64,000 nucleotides of DNA, from the NCBI RefSeq assembly GCF_005166025.1, contig NZ_CP028923.1:3102001-3166000 (forward strand), in the 5' to 3' direction. Numbering within the stretch: position 1 is the first letter of the stretch; the number at the start of each line of letters is the position of its first letter. This document shows, in pieces, positions 47,556-56,011 of this stretch. The DNA is from Mangrovivirga cuniculi. Lineage in GTDB: Bacteria > Bacteroidota > Bacteroidia > Cytophagales > Cyclobacteriaceae. The translations under genes and the position numbers were made by a program. Below the pieces are notes generated by a model. The model was not told the origin of the DNA, made no database searches, and worked only from the letters and a program-made list of their open reading frames with translations.

Positions 47556-48482
47556 ATGCTACAGACTATTTTGGGATCAAATGGACAGATTGGTGAAGAA
47601 CTTGTAAAAGAGTTAAACAAGAAATACTCTTCTGATATTCGACTGGTAAGTAGAAAACCGCGAAAAATCCGTGAATCTGATACTTTATTTCCTGCAGATT
47701 TAATGGATGCTCAAGATACCGAAAAGGCTATTGAAGGATCAGATATAGTTTATTTCTGTACAGGTTTGCCTATGGACACCAAAATGTGGGTTGATCAGTG
47801 GCCTGTGATGGTTGAAAACACAATAAATGCCTGTAAGAAATTTAATGCTAAGCTCGTTTACTTCGATAACACCTATATGTATCCCCAGACCAGTGAAATT
47901 CAAACTGAAGAAATTCAATTTCAACCAAATGGTCCGAAAGGAAAAGTCCGTGCTGAAACTGCAAACAGAATATTAGAAGAAATTGAAAACGGAAGTTTGA
48001 CTGCAGTAATTTGTCGTGCCCCGGAGTTTTACGGCCCCGGAAAAACAAAAAGTATTACTAATAATACCATCATTCAGAACATCAAGGAAGGTAAGAAAGC
48101 CAAAGTCTTTTTAAGAAACGATACGTTAAGAACCTGGATATACACACCAGATGCCAGTAAAGCGATGGCTTTGATCGGCAATACACCTTCTGCGTATAAT
48201 CAGACCTGGCATTTACCCTGTGATGATAATAGAATTACATTTAAAGAATTCATCGGGATTTTCGGCAAGTATTATAATAGAAATATTAAGTATACAATAC
48301 TCAAAAGGTGGATGCTAATAGCTGCAGGAATTTTTAACCCGGTTATCAGAGATGCTGCTGAACTCCTACCAAGGTACGAGACTGACAACAAATTTGACTC
48401 CTCAAAATTTAAAAATCATTTTCCTGATTTTCAGGTTACGTCTTACCATGAGGGAGTAGAGAAAATAATAAAAGAAAGATAA
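47556..48482 (+). CDS. Extended SDR / NAD-dependent epimerase-dehydratase family protein
   Basis: A 308-residue protein with an N-terminal Rossmann fold (GSNGQIGEEL, residues 8-17), an acidic/NAD region (PADLMDAQDTEKAIEGSD), and the extended-SDR middle segment (VYFDNTYMYPQ; CRAPEFYGPG; RTWIYTPDASKAM). The Gly motif is G-x-x-G-x-x-G with one substitution. The classical YxxxK catalytic pair is not clean (the Tyr region TYMYP is followed by GPKGKVRAE), so it may be a reductase or atypical SDR. The substrate is unknown. Divergent from rhodopsin. Confidence 0.8.
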   Translation: MLQTILGSNGQIGEELVKELNKKYSSDIRLVSRKPRKIRESDTLFPADLMDAQDTEKAIEGSDIVYFCTGLPMDTKMWVDQWPVMVENTINACKKFNAKLVYFDNTYMYPQTSEIQTEEIQFQPNGPKGKVRAETANRILEEIENGSLTAVICRAPEFYGPGKTKSITNNTIIQNIKEGKKAKVFLRNDTLRTWIYTPDASKAMALIGNTPSAYNQTWHLPCDDNRITFKEFIGIFGKYYNRNIKYTILKRWMLIAAGIFNPVIRDAAELLPRYETDNKFDSSKFKNHFPDFQVTSYHEGVEKIIKER

Positions 48483-48725
48483 AACCATTCATAGCGTTTT
48501 ACCGATAATACTTCAGTTATGTTTTTAATAAGGTCTGTTTTTTTAACAGTCTTGTTAAATCCATATTTACCGCACACCACCCAAATTGAATTATTAAAAG
48601 AATTAATATTCTTATTTGTAAGTTTTAATTCTTATATTTATTAAAATAAGCCGTTAAACTGTCTTTTAAAATTAAAAGAGCCAAACAGTTTTACTGCATT
48701 GCCACTACCAAATTTTATAATAATT

Positions 48726-49193
48726 ATGAAGGAAATATTTGGATATTATTCCATGATCATCGTGTTGATATTCTTCATCAACTTTCAAAGTAAAGCCCAG
48801 GAAATAGATCCCCTAACTTTAGTATGTGACACCGAGAATATTCAGAGTCCTGCATACAAATATTGTTATTTTAGCGGCCAACAACCTGGCACGGATATTC
48901 GCGATCATGTAGATACTGTAAAAGTTGGAGATATTGTGATCTGGAACGGGGTTTCATCTACTTCAGCGAATCATAAAGTAAAAATCACCACTATCAGACA
49001 TCAAAGAGGAGATAACATCTTCGAATCTAACGTCCTGAGGGAAAGAAATGGCAATGGAAAAGTCAGGGGAAGAGTGAAAGAAGGAACCGCAGGAATGGAG
49101 GAAAAGTATATCATTACTTTCAAGGTTATAAAACCAGGATCAGGTACTGAAACATTTGATATTGATCCGAAACTCATGGTTCGATCAAATTGA
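48726..49193 (+). CDS. Small secreted protein, unknown
   Basis: A 155-residue exported protein (signal peptide about 1-24, ending FQSKAQ). The mature part is beta-rich, with VGDIVIWNGVSSTSANHKVK (about 66-85) and ITFKVIKPGSGTETFDIDPK. The motif V-K-V-G-D-I-V-x-W followed by H resembles cupredoxin-like or Ig-like exported domains, but copper ligands are not complete. An in-frame ATG at 48699 would add nine residues before the signal and is less likely. Its stop is four bases from the cyclase start, so the two are likely cotranscribed and may form a sensor pair. Confidence 0.6.
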   Translation: MKEIFGYYSMIIVLIFFINFQSKAQEIDPLTLVCDTENIQSPAYKYCYFSGQQPGTDIRDHVDTVKVGDIVIWNGVSSTSANHKVKITTIRHQRGDNIFESNVLRERNGNGKVRGRVKEGTAGMEEKYIITFKVIKPGSGTETFDIDPKLMVRSN

Positions 49194-49197
49194 TATA

Positions 49198-51093
49198 ATG
49201 GTTGAGGACATTAAAAAATACAATTTGAACCTGAATATCACTTTAATTAAAAGTGCTATAATATTTTTTATATACTTTTTTTTCATTCCATCTAATATAT
49301 ATTCACAATATTCCGACAATATTGATAGTGCCAGGGTAATCTATGAATCCGGCGAAGTATCAGGTAAAGACTTATTACCTGCATTAAAAATACTTGCAGA
49401 ATATTCGGATATGCCGGAGAAATTAAGTTTCAGTAATGAATTGATCAAATTATCGTTAAAGTACGAGTCTCCGGAATACCTTTACATTGGTTACCTGCAA
49501 AAAGGAAATTCATATCGAATTACCGGTGAATTAATCCCTGCTCTGGAAAATCTATTCGAAGCGGGAAGAATTGCTGAATCAGAAAACATGAGTGTAAAAG
49601 CCGGACGGACAAATATAGCCATTGCTGATGTTTATTCTGTAAGAGATGACCATATCAATGCTGTTCGATACTATTTTAAAGCAATATCCCACCTTGAAGA
49701 AGAAAATGATTCTGTAGGACTTGCTACTGCTTATGAGAATTTGGGTGATGAATACCTTACAGAAAAGCAACCGGACTCCGCTTTGATATACTTTGAGAAA
49801 TCAGGTAATATTTTTAAAGACCTGGATTTTAAAGAGGGAATATCCTATAATAATGGTAACAAGGGAATTGCCCTTGCCATGATCGGTTCAAATGACTCGG
49901 CCAAGATTATGCTTAATAAAGCCATCACTCAACTGGAAATGATGGAGCACTATTATCCGATCCCCATTTACCTGAGTTATATGTCTGATGTTTATATGGA
50001 TCAGGGTAACGAGGTTGTTGCGATAAATTATGCTAAAAGAAGTCTCGAGATTGCTAATAAATATGGCCTCACTGATCAAATTAGTGATGTAAACCTTAAA
50101 ATATCTGAATTATATGAGCAAACAGGTGACTACGAAAATTCACTTGCTCATTATAAACAATTTAAGGCTTACAGGGATAGTGTGAACGATCAGGCATCAA
50201 TACAGGAGATGGCTAACCTCAGGACTGATTTTGAGATTGACAAAAAACAGATGGAAGTCGATCTGTTAAATCAGCAAAAAGAAAATCAACGGATAATATT
50301 TATCGCTGTAGTTGTCGCACTATTACTGATGATCGTGATTGCAGTTGGCTTATTCCGCAGAAATAAATTCATTGCCCGGACTAAAGAGATTATTGAAAAA
50401 GAAAAAGGACGATCTGATAATCTGCTTTTAAATATATTACCCGGAGAGATTGCCGATGAACTTAAAGAGAGTGGCAAAGTAAAAGCCCGAAGATTTGAAG
50501 AGGTTTCTGTACTCTTTGCTGATTTCATCGGATTCACCAGGCATTCTGAAAGCCTTTCTCCTGAGCAACTAGTGAATACTGTTGATTTTTACTTTTCAAA
50601 ATTTGATGAAATAATCGAAAAAAACGGACTGGAAAAAGTTAAGACAATCGGCGACGCTTATATGTGCGCTTCCGGATTGCCCTTTCCGGATAAAGATCAT
50701 GCACTTAAAGTGACCAGGGCGGCTTTTGAAATTGCAGAATTTGTGGAAAACACAAAAACTTTAGAGAACGACGGAATTATTCATTTTGATATACGAATTG
50801 GAATTAGTTCCGGTCCCGTGGTCGCTGGTGTAGTGGGCATTAAGAAATTCGCCTACGACATCTGGGGTGATACTGTTAATATTGCTTCAAGGATGGAATC
50901 AAACTCTCTCCCGGGTAAAATAAATGTATCAGAAAAAACATGTGTGCTTATTTCTGATCATTATCATTGTGAGTCCAGAGGGGAACTGGAAGTAAAGAAT
51001 AAGGGTAAAATGAAAATGTATTTTGTAGAACCTAAGCCTATAGATAAAAACAAAGATGTCACCAGCAACCAGATCAAAGAATCTAATTATTAA
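49198..51093 (+). CDS. TPR - transmembrane - class III adenylate cyclase
   Basis: A 631-residue membrane sensor. An N-terminal hydrophobic segment (about 17-35) is followed by a TPR domain (about 50-350; YENLGDEYLTEKQPDSALIY), a transmembrane helix (about 366-386, IIFIAVVVALLLMIVIAVGLF), a linker coiled coil and a class III cyclase domain (about 430-610). Both metal-binding Asp are present (VLFADFIGFT and TIGDAYMC). The purine-selecting positions are Lys (EKVKTIGDAY) and Asp (YDIWGDTVNIASRME), which specify ATP, so it should make cAMP. TPRs lie in the periplasm and cyclase in the cytoplasm. An upstream ATG at 49156 overlaps the previous gene and is less likely. Confidence 0.92.
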   Translation: MVEDIKKYNLNLNITLIKSAIIFFIYFFFIPSNIYSQYSDNIDSARVIYESGEVSGKDLLPALKILAEYSDMPEKLSFSNELIKLSLKYESPEYLYIGYLQKGNSYRITGELIPALENLFEAGRIAESENMSVKAGRTNIAIADVYSVRDDHINAVRYYFKAISHLEEENDSVGLATAYENLGDEYLTEKQPDSALIYFEKSGNIFKDLDFKEGISYNNGNKGIALAMIGSNDSAKIMLNKAITQLEMMEHYYPIPIYLSYMSDVYMDQGNEVVAINYAKRSLEIANKYGLTDQISDVNLKISELYEQTGDYENSLAHYKQFKAYRDSVNDQASIQEMANLRTDFEIDKKQMEVDLLNQQKENQRIIFIAVVVALLLMIVIAVGLFRRNKFIARTKEIIEKEKGRSDNLLLNILPGEIADELKESGKVKARRFEEVSVLFADFIGFTRHSESLSPEQLVNTVDFYFSKFDEIIEKNGLEKVKTIGDAYMCASGLPFPDKDHALKVTRAAFEIAEFVENTKTLENDGIIHFDIRIGISSGPVVAGVVGIKKFAYDIWGDTVNIASRMESNSLPGKINVSEKTCVLISDHYHCESRGELEVKNKGKMKMYFVEPKPIDKNKDVTSNQIKESNY

Positions 51094-51315
51094 TTTCTAT
51101 TTATTATTCTTCAAAAATTCCCGCTCCCGCTGAATAACATACCCGATACTGTGTTGACGACTAATATTTTCAAGACCTCTCGTATAATAACACCTATTAA
51201 GCTAAATAATCTTCTATAAACTTCTTTATTTCAATTACTTACCGGCATTCTATTTTGGAGTTGTGAAAAACTATAATTAAATTATAAGTATAGCCACTAA
51301 CATACTTTAAAAACT

Positions 51316-52089
51316 ATGCCAGAGGATCATAACGTCAAAATTCTGCAATGGCCTAAGGATAAAGCTAAACTAGAGCATTATTTTCAACTTGATAAGCCAT
51401 GCCCGGTATCTATTATTTTTGATGAGAAGCCTGCTAATGTAAATGTCGGCAACAAAAAAGGGGACTCTTTTAAGGTCGATATGAACATGAATTTAAAAGC
51501 GGTTGAGGATATCCCCGTCTGCATCAAAATATGTGAGCCTATTTGTGCAGTCAGTGATTATACCGTGGGCATTGAATTACTTGGCCAGCCATTAGCCAGC
51601 ATAAGATTAAGAGGTAAAACAAAGATCGCTCACTGTGATGATAAGCCTCCTTCCAGGCCTGTATGTGTTGATTTTGCCGAGGTAAATTCAAAAAGAGAAA
51701 AATCTCCATTTACCTATGAGCAATTACAGTTTGGATCTCTTGATGATTCTGGAATCATACAATTCACCACCCTTGGAGAACCTTCCGGACAAAACAAAAT
51801 TGCCATTCCTAATGAAGGTTTGCGAATTGATTTTCCTTTCCCTGTAACAAATACCTCATTGACCATTGTCAATTTTGGAAATCCCGTAATTCAGGTCAAT
51901 GCTTTTATGAATGCGGAACTGGTTTCAGAGCAATCAGTTATGATACAAAATAAAACCAGTGAAGTTAACATCGAAGGAAATAAAATTAATTCGATTGAGA
52001 TTAAAGGCGGCTCAAATGAAGCAGCATTGGTACAGGTATGTTACAACAGGGCAACTGATTCTCAAAACTCACCAGTAATAATCACCTAG
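51316..52089 (+). CDS. Hypothetical two-domain protein, first gene of the prenyl cluster
   Basis: A 257-residue protein with no signal peptide. N-terminal domain (about 1-112): beta-rich with a Cys pair motif (VCIKICEPICAVSDYTVGIE). C-terminal domain (about 117-257) begins CVDFAEV and contains GEPSGQNKIAIPNEGLRIDF and a closing GGSNEAALVQVCYN. The C-terminal domain is clearly homologous to the last 130 residues of the large protein at 56012 (CVDFEEM; GDPQGQNKLGFHPAGVKIEF; GGDSESAIVKICYCYN). This domain sharing links the first and near-last genes of the cluster. It is a beta-sandwich by appearance. Function unknown. Followed by the next gene after 11 bases. Confidence 0.65.
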   Translation: MPEDHNVKILQWPKDKAKLEHYFQLDKPCPVSIIFDEKPANVNVGNKKGDSFKVDMNMNLKAVEDIPVCIKICEPICAVSDYTVGIELLGQPLASIRLRGKTKIAHCDDKPPSRPVCVDFAEVNSKREKSPFTYEQLQFGSLDDSGIIQFTTLGEPSGQNKIAIPNEGLRIDFPFPVTNTSLTIVNFGNPVIQVNAFMNAELVSEQSVMIQNKTSEVNIEGNKINSIEIKGGSNEAALVQVCYNRATDSQNSPVIIT

Positions 52090-52100
52090 AAAAATCAACT

Positions 52101-52805
52101 ATGAAAAACAAAAAGGAACCAAAAGAGACGATCAAAGGCAGATCAAAACAGCCTAAATCAAGATTAGCTGGTTTAACACCAAAAAAAGCCGTCAATGAAG
52201 CTCAAAGAATTATTAAAGTAGCCACAGATATTCTTGAAGAAGAAGTAGCAGCAGGGATTATTGCCGCTAAAGAAATGGAAAAGAAGGTTATTGACGTTGA
52301 TAAAGCTCGAAATAAAGACAACGACCATGTAATATCAAGGTTCAGAAGTGACGCCCATGAGGTGATAGATATTTTTATGGACGTTGTATCAGCGGCATCT
52401 TCACAATTGGAAAACATCTCTGATAGGCTGGTGAATATATCACCTGAGAAAAGTAATTCAAATTCAGTTGATCAGATTCCGGTTATCAGTTCCGACGTTG
52501 AGCTAGAACCCGGAAAATCGGTCGCTATAAAAATGCAGCTGCAAAATGACAACGCAGAAAAAAGTATGAAGGTGGAAATGATAGCAGGTGATTTTACTTC
52601 TCCTTCAGGTGGTAAAATTCTTTCAAGAAACATAACTATCAGTCCCGAAACCTTAAAAATCAAACCGGGAGAAAAAGAGATGGTGGAAATCATGGTCAAT
52701 GCACCTAAAAGCACTAAAAAGGGTAAATATTCAGCTTTTATCCAGGATAAAAATATTGACAATTTACAAGCGATGCTTAAAGTTGATGTGAAAGATAATG
52801 AATAG
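52101..52805 (+). CDS. Hypothetical protein: helical N-terminus plus Ig-like C-terminus
   Basis: A 234-residue cytoplasmic-looking protein. Residues about 25-115 are helical and amphipathic (KKAVNEAQRIIKVATDILEE; VIDIFMDVVSAASSQLENIS), somewhat like phasin-type lipid-surface helices. Residues about 130-232 form an Ig/CARDB-like beta domain (DVELEPGKSVAIKMQLQND; LKIKPGEKEMVEIMVNAPK; KKGKYSAFIQDK). The basic, Lys-rich first 20 residues lack a signal peptide. It lies 11 bases after the previous gene and 26 before the prenyl synthase, all on one strand. The phasin likeness is only a hint. Confidence 0.6.
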   Translation: MKNKKEPKETIKGRSKQPKSRLAGLTPKKAVNEAQRIIKVATDILEEEVAAGIIAAKEMEKKVIDVDKARNKDNDHVISRFRSDAHEVIDIFMDVVSAASSQLENISDRLVNISPEKSNSNSVDQIPVISSDVELEPGKSVAIKMQLQNDNAEKSMKVEMIAGDFTSPSGGKILSRNITISPETLKIKPGEKEMVEIMVNAPKSTKKGKYSAFIQDKNIDNLQAMLKVDVKDNE

Positions 52806-52831
52806 ATCTCCTGGCAATACATCTTTCAACT

Positions 52832-53860
52832 ATGGAAACAAGCGTATTAAAATCAAAGCTGCAATCATACCGTGAGTTAGCTCTTAAAGGAATCAATCAC
52901 TACGTTCCGAAATCAGAACCGAGAAAACACTTGTATGATCTAGTGATGGATTATCCAAGCCGGGGCGGAAAGGGGTTCAGGCCGGGCTTATGTATCAGCA
53001 CATGTAAAGCCTGGGGAGGAAATGAAGAAACTGCAATAAACTCTGCTACCGCTTTAGAATTATTCCACAATGCCTTCCTGGTCCATGATGACATTGAAGA
53101 TGGAAGCGAATTCAGAAGGAATAAGCCTACCATGCATGAATACAATAATATCGGCATTGCCATAAATGTAGGTGATGCGATGAATGTATTGAGTATTAAA
53201 CCCTTGATGATGAACATCAACATTTTGGGTCCGGAGTTAACCTGGCAGATTTTCAGCGAAATAGAACACATGGTGAGACAGTCAGTCGAAGGCCAGGCCA
53301 TGGAGTTAGGCTGGAGAAAGGAAAATTCAAAATGCCTGACGGAAGATGATTACCTGCGAATGATATTAAAAAAGACTTGCTGGTATACCACCATACACCC
53401 GATTCGGATCGGTGCAATTATCGGCAGCAAAGGCAAAGTCAATCCGGATATGTTTAACCGCTTTGGATTCTTTATGGGAACTGCCTTTCAAATACAGGAT
53501 GACGTCCTCAACCTGATCGCTGATGAAAAGGCATATGGAAAAGAAATTGGCGGGGACATTCTGGAAGGAAAGAGAACACTCATGCTCATTGACCTGATTC
53601 AAAAACTGAAAGGCAGTAATAAAAGCAAATTGATCAATTACCTGGCCAATTGCAGGAATGAAAATCAACTGGATAATGCCAGCTGGGTTCTTGACAAAAT
53701 GCATGAACATGGTTGCATTGAATATGCCCGAAAAGTGTCCAAACACATGGCGGGTGCAGCATTAAAAGAGTTTTATACCTGCTTCCAAAATGTTGAAGAT
53801 TCTGAAGATAAAGATATGATCGAAGCATTGATCATGCACATGATAAGTAGAGACTATTAA
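52832..53860 (+). CDS. Polyprenyl (isoprenyl diphosphate) synthase
   Basis: A 342-residue trans-prenyltransferase that condenses isopentenyl diphosphate with an allylic diphosphate. The first Asp-rich motif is HDDIEDGSEFRRNKPT (Asp 86, 87 and 90, then the Arg pair). The second is FQIQDDVLNLIAD (Asp 223, 224), with Asn in place of the last Asp of DDxxD. GGKGFRPGL near residue 48 holds the conserved Lys/Arg for diphosphate. Chain length cannot be fixed with confidence; residues before the first motif (ALELFHNAFLV) suggest C15-C20 or longer. It overlaps functionally with the geranylgeranyl-reductase-like gene starting two bases after its stop. Confidence 0.92.
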   Translation: METSVLKSKLQSYRELALKGINHYVPKSEPRKHLYDLVMDYPSRGGKGFRPGLCISTCKAWGGNEETAINSATALELFHNAFLVHDDIEDGSEFRRNKPTMHEYNNIGIAINVGDAMNVLSIKPLMMNINILGPELTWQIFSEIEHMVRQSVEGQAMELGWRKENSKCLTEDDYLRMILKKTCWYTTIHPIRIGAIIGSKGKVNPDMFNRFGFFMGTAFQIQDDVLNLIADEKAYGKEIGGDILEGKRTLMLIDLIQKLKGSNKSKLINYLANCRNENQLDNASWVLDKMHEHGCIEYARKVSKHMAGAALKEFYTCFQNVEDSEDKDMIEALIMHMISRDY

Positions 53861-53862
53861 TT

Positions 53863-55365
53863 ATGATCAAGATTAAACCGGTAATAAATTATGACCATGA
53901 CATCCTGATAGTTGGTGCCGGCCCCGGAGGTGCTGCTATGGCGGCATATCTCGCAAAAAATGGCATCGATGTTCTTTTAATTGATAGCAGTGAATTTCCA
54001 AGGGACAAAGTCTGTGGTGATTTTGTCGGGCCTGTGGCAATTGCAGAGCTACAAAATCTTGGAATTGCCGGATTGGATGAGTTCCCGAAAACAAATCTTA
54101 TCAACCAGGCCTCGGTATTTCTGGATGGAAACGAAATAATTAATCGACCCATCCCAAAAGTAGAAGGCATCCCCTATTATGGACGTGTTATCCCCCGTAT
54201 TATCCTGGACAAATGGATCGTTGACAAAGCAATTGAGAATGGAGCCACCCTGTCTGAAAACACACGACTAACTGACTTCAGCATTACCGATGAAAAAGTA
54301 TCAGCAGTTATAAAAAAGAAAAACACTAAGACGACTGTTTCTGCAAAAATAATCATTGGTGCAGATGGTAGCAACTCCACTGTAAGCCGGATCTTTCACG
54401 GTGACAAGCCATTGGAAGAAGACCGGATACTGGCTGTAAGGGGCTATTTCAAAAATATAAAAGGACCTGAAGATCGATGTGACCTTTATTTCACCAAAGA
54501 TAGCTTCCCGGGATATTACTGGTTATTCCCAACCGGTAAAGGCAATGCCAATGTAGGTGTTGGAATGGTGCTTAAAACAATGCCAAAAAATGAGACCCAT
54601 TTAAAAGATCTTCTGACTGATTTGATCGGGAAAGACCCCGGACTTTCTCAAAGAATTGGTTCAGGAGAATTATCCGGCAGAATATCCGGATGGCCATTAT
54701 CGACCTATAACCCCGAAAAAAACATCATTAGTGACCGTCTGATATTAATTGGTGATGCCGCAGGATTAATTAATTCTCTTAATGGTGAGGGAATTCAATA
54801 TGCCTTATTGAGCGGCAGATGGGCTGCAGAAACCGTATTAGAATCCATTCAACAAGATGATTTTTCATTTTCTTCTTTAGGCAGTTATGAAACGATGATC
54901 AATAACCACCTGAGTTATGACCTGGCGTTAAGCAATATTATCATTCAGTTTATTAGAAACAGAAACTTAAATTCTTTCTGGCTTGAATTACTAACCATAC
55001 TGGCTTCACGAGCCCGAATCGACAATAAGTATGCAGAAACAGCCGGTGGGATTCTTGCCGGAATGCTTCCGGCCTCAAAAGCAATAAGGCCGGGGTTTAT
55101 TGCAAAATCAATCGCACAGGGCTCTTTGCATTACGGCATTAAAACATCAGAAGGGTTACTCAAAGGGCCTGCTCACTGGAAAGCAGTTTTCAATAATTTC
55201 GAACATTCATTCCGCTCATTGAACAATGATTTCAAATCTAATTCAGAAGAGTACAACAACTGGTTTTCAGGAATATTAAAAAACGGATATCAGATTAGCG
55301 GTCATATCCTCAACGATTTAAAAACCGGCATATTAAAAAGCAAAAACAACAAAGATCATGGCTAA
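53863..55365 (+). CDS. FAD-dependent oxidoreductase, geranylgeranyl reductase family
   Basis: A 500-residue flavoprotein. The dinucleotide-binding motif is ILIVGAGPGGAAMAAYLAK (residues about 13-31), then the family motif PRDKVCGDFVGP (about 45-56), IIGADGSNSTVSR, LFPTGKGNANVGVGMV, and the second FAD motif LILIGDAAGLINSLNGEGIQ (about 295). Family members reduce double bonds of geranylgeranyl groups or hydroxylate/halogenate aromatic substrates. Directly next to a polyprenyl synthase (two bases), reduction of a prenyl chain is the best-supported role. The C-terminal about 110 residues are helical and longer than in minimal family members. The final codons overlap the next gene by eight bases. 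Confidence 0.9.
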   Translation: MIKIKPVINYDHDILIVGAGPGGAAMAAYLAKNGIDVLLIDSSEFPRDKVCGDFVGPVAIAELQNLGIAGLDEFPKTNLINQASVFLDGNEIINRPIPKVEGIPYYGRVIPRIILDKWIVDKAIENGATLSENTRLTDFSITDEKVSAVIKKKNTKTTVSAKIIIGADGSNSTVSRIFHGDKPLEEDRILAVRGYFKNIKGPEDRCDLYFTKDSFPGYYWLFPTGKGNANVGVGMVLKTMPKNETHLKDLLTDLIGKDPGLSQRIGSGELSGRISGWPLSTYNPEKNIISDRLILIGDAAGLINSLNGEGIQYALLSGRWAAETVLESIQQDDFSFSSLGSYETMINNHLSYDLALSNIIIQFIRNRNLNSFWLELLTILASRARIDNKYAETAGGILAGMLPASKAIRPGFIAKSIAQGSLHYGIKTSEGLLKGPAHWKAVFNNFEHSFRSLNNDFKSNSEEYNNWFSGILKNGYQISGHILNDLKTGILKSKNNKDHG

Positions 55366-55975
55366 AAAAGAATCAATAAAAAGTCTTAAAGAACTCCAGG
55401 TAATGATGCCGGAACTGGTAAAGAAGTACGGTAATGATCAAAAAATAGTATTAGGAGCTCTGGCAAATCCCATTCTCGCACTTGAAGAACTTGGGTATTC
55501 AATTTCCGCCAAAGCAAAAACGGAAATAGAAGAACGCATCAAATACGGTCCTGAAGGAAAAAAGGAATTCGAAAAAATTGAGAAAAAGATCCAAAAAACA
55601 GCAGGTAAATCTATTGACCCAAATTCAAATAAGGACCTGTCTAAATACTTTGAAAAAAAGCTGGGTGATGAATTCAAACTCAACAAAAAGAAAGTCAAAA
55701 CGGCTGACCTGATCAGGTTAATAAATAAGCCACCGGATAAAAGAGCTATTTTAATTAAAAATAGAGACCCACTCGAAAAATATAAGAAAGCAGATGATTT
55801 AATACCATTGCTCATTGAATACCGGGAAATGAAAGCCTCAGTTCCTGAACTGGCTCCAAAACCCTTATATAAGAAAATCACTGCCGGAAAGATGAAGTCC
55901 GGAATCTCCTTTTCTAAAATGAAGATAAAAATGAATAAATCAAGCAAAGCAGCCACCAGGAAAACGAAAAAATAA
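55358..55975 (+). CDS. Basic hypothetical protein with leader-like N-terminus
   Basis: A 205-residue, very Lys-rich protein (tail MKIKMNKSSKAATRKTKK). The N-terminal segment (about 10-50) contains ALANPILALEELGYSISAKA, a pattern similar to Nif11 / nitrile-hydratase-type leader regions (LANPxxALxxxG). The rest is helical with no recognised fold. The resemblance is suggestive only: no radical SAM, cyclodehydratase or Gly-Gly transporter is near. It overlaps the flavoprotein gene by eight bases, so it is translationally coupled to the prenyl-modifying enzymes. Possible roles are a carrier or scaffold protein for the cluster product. Confidence 0.55.
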   Translation: MAKKESIKSLKELQVMMPELVKKYGNDQKIVLGALANPILALEELGYSISAKAKTEIEERIKYGPEGKKEFEKIEKKIQKTAGKSIDPNSNKDLSKYFEKKLGDEFKLNKKKVKTADLIRLINKPPDKRAILIKNRDPLEKYKKADDLIPLLIEYREMKASVPELAPKPLYKKITAGKMKSGISFSKMKIKMNKSSKAATRKTKK

Positions 55976-56011
55976 TTTTCCTTATCAATACCACTAATAA
56001 CCCATACAACC

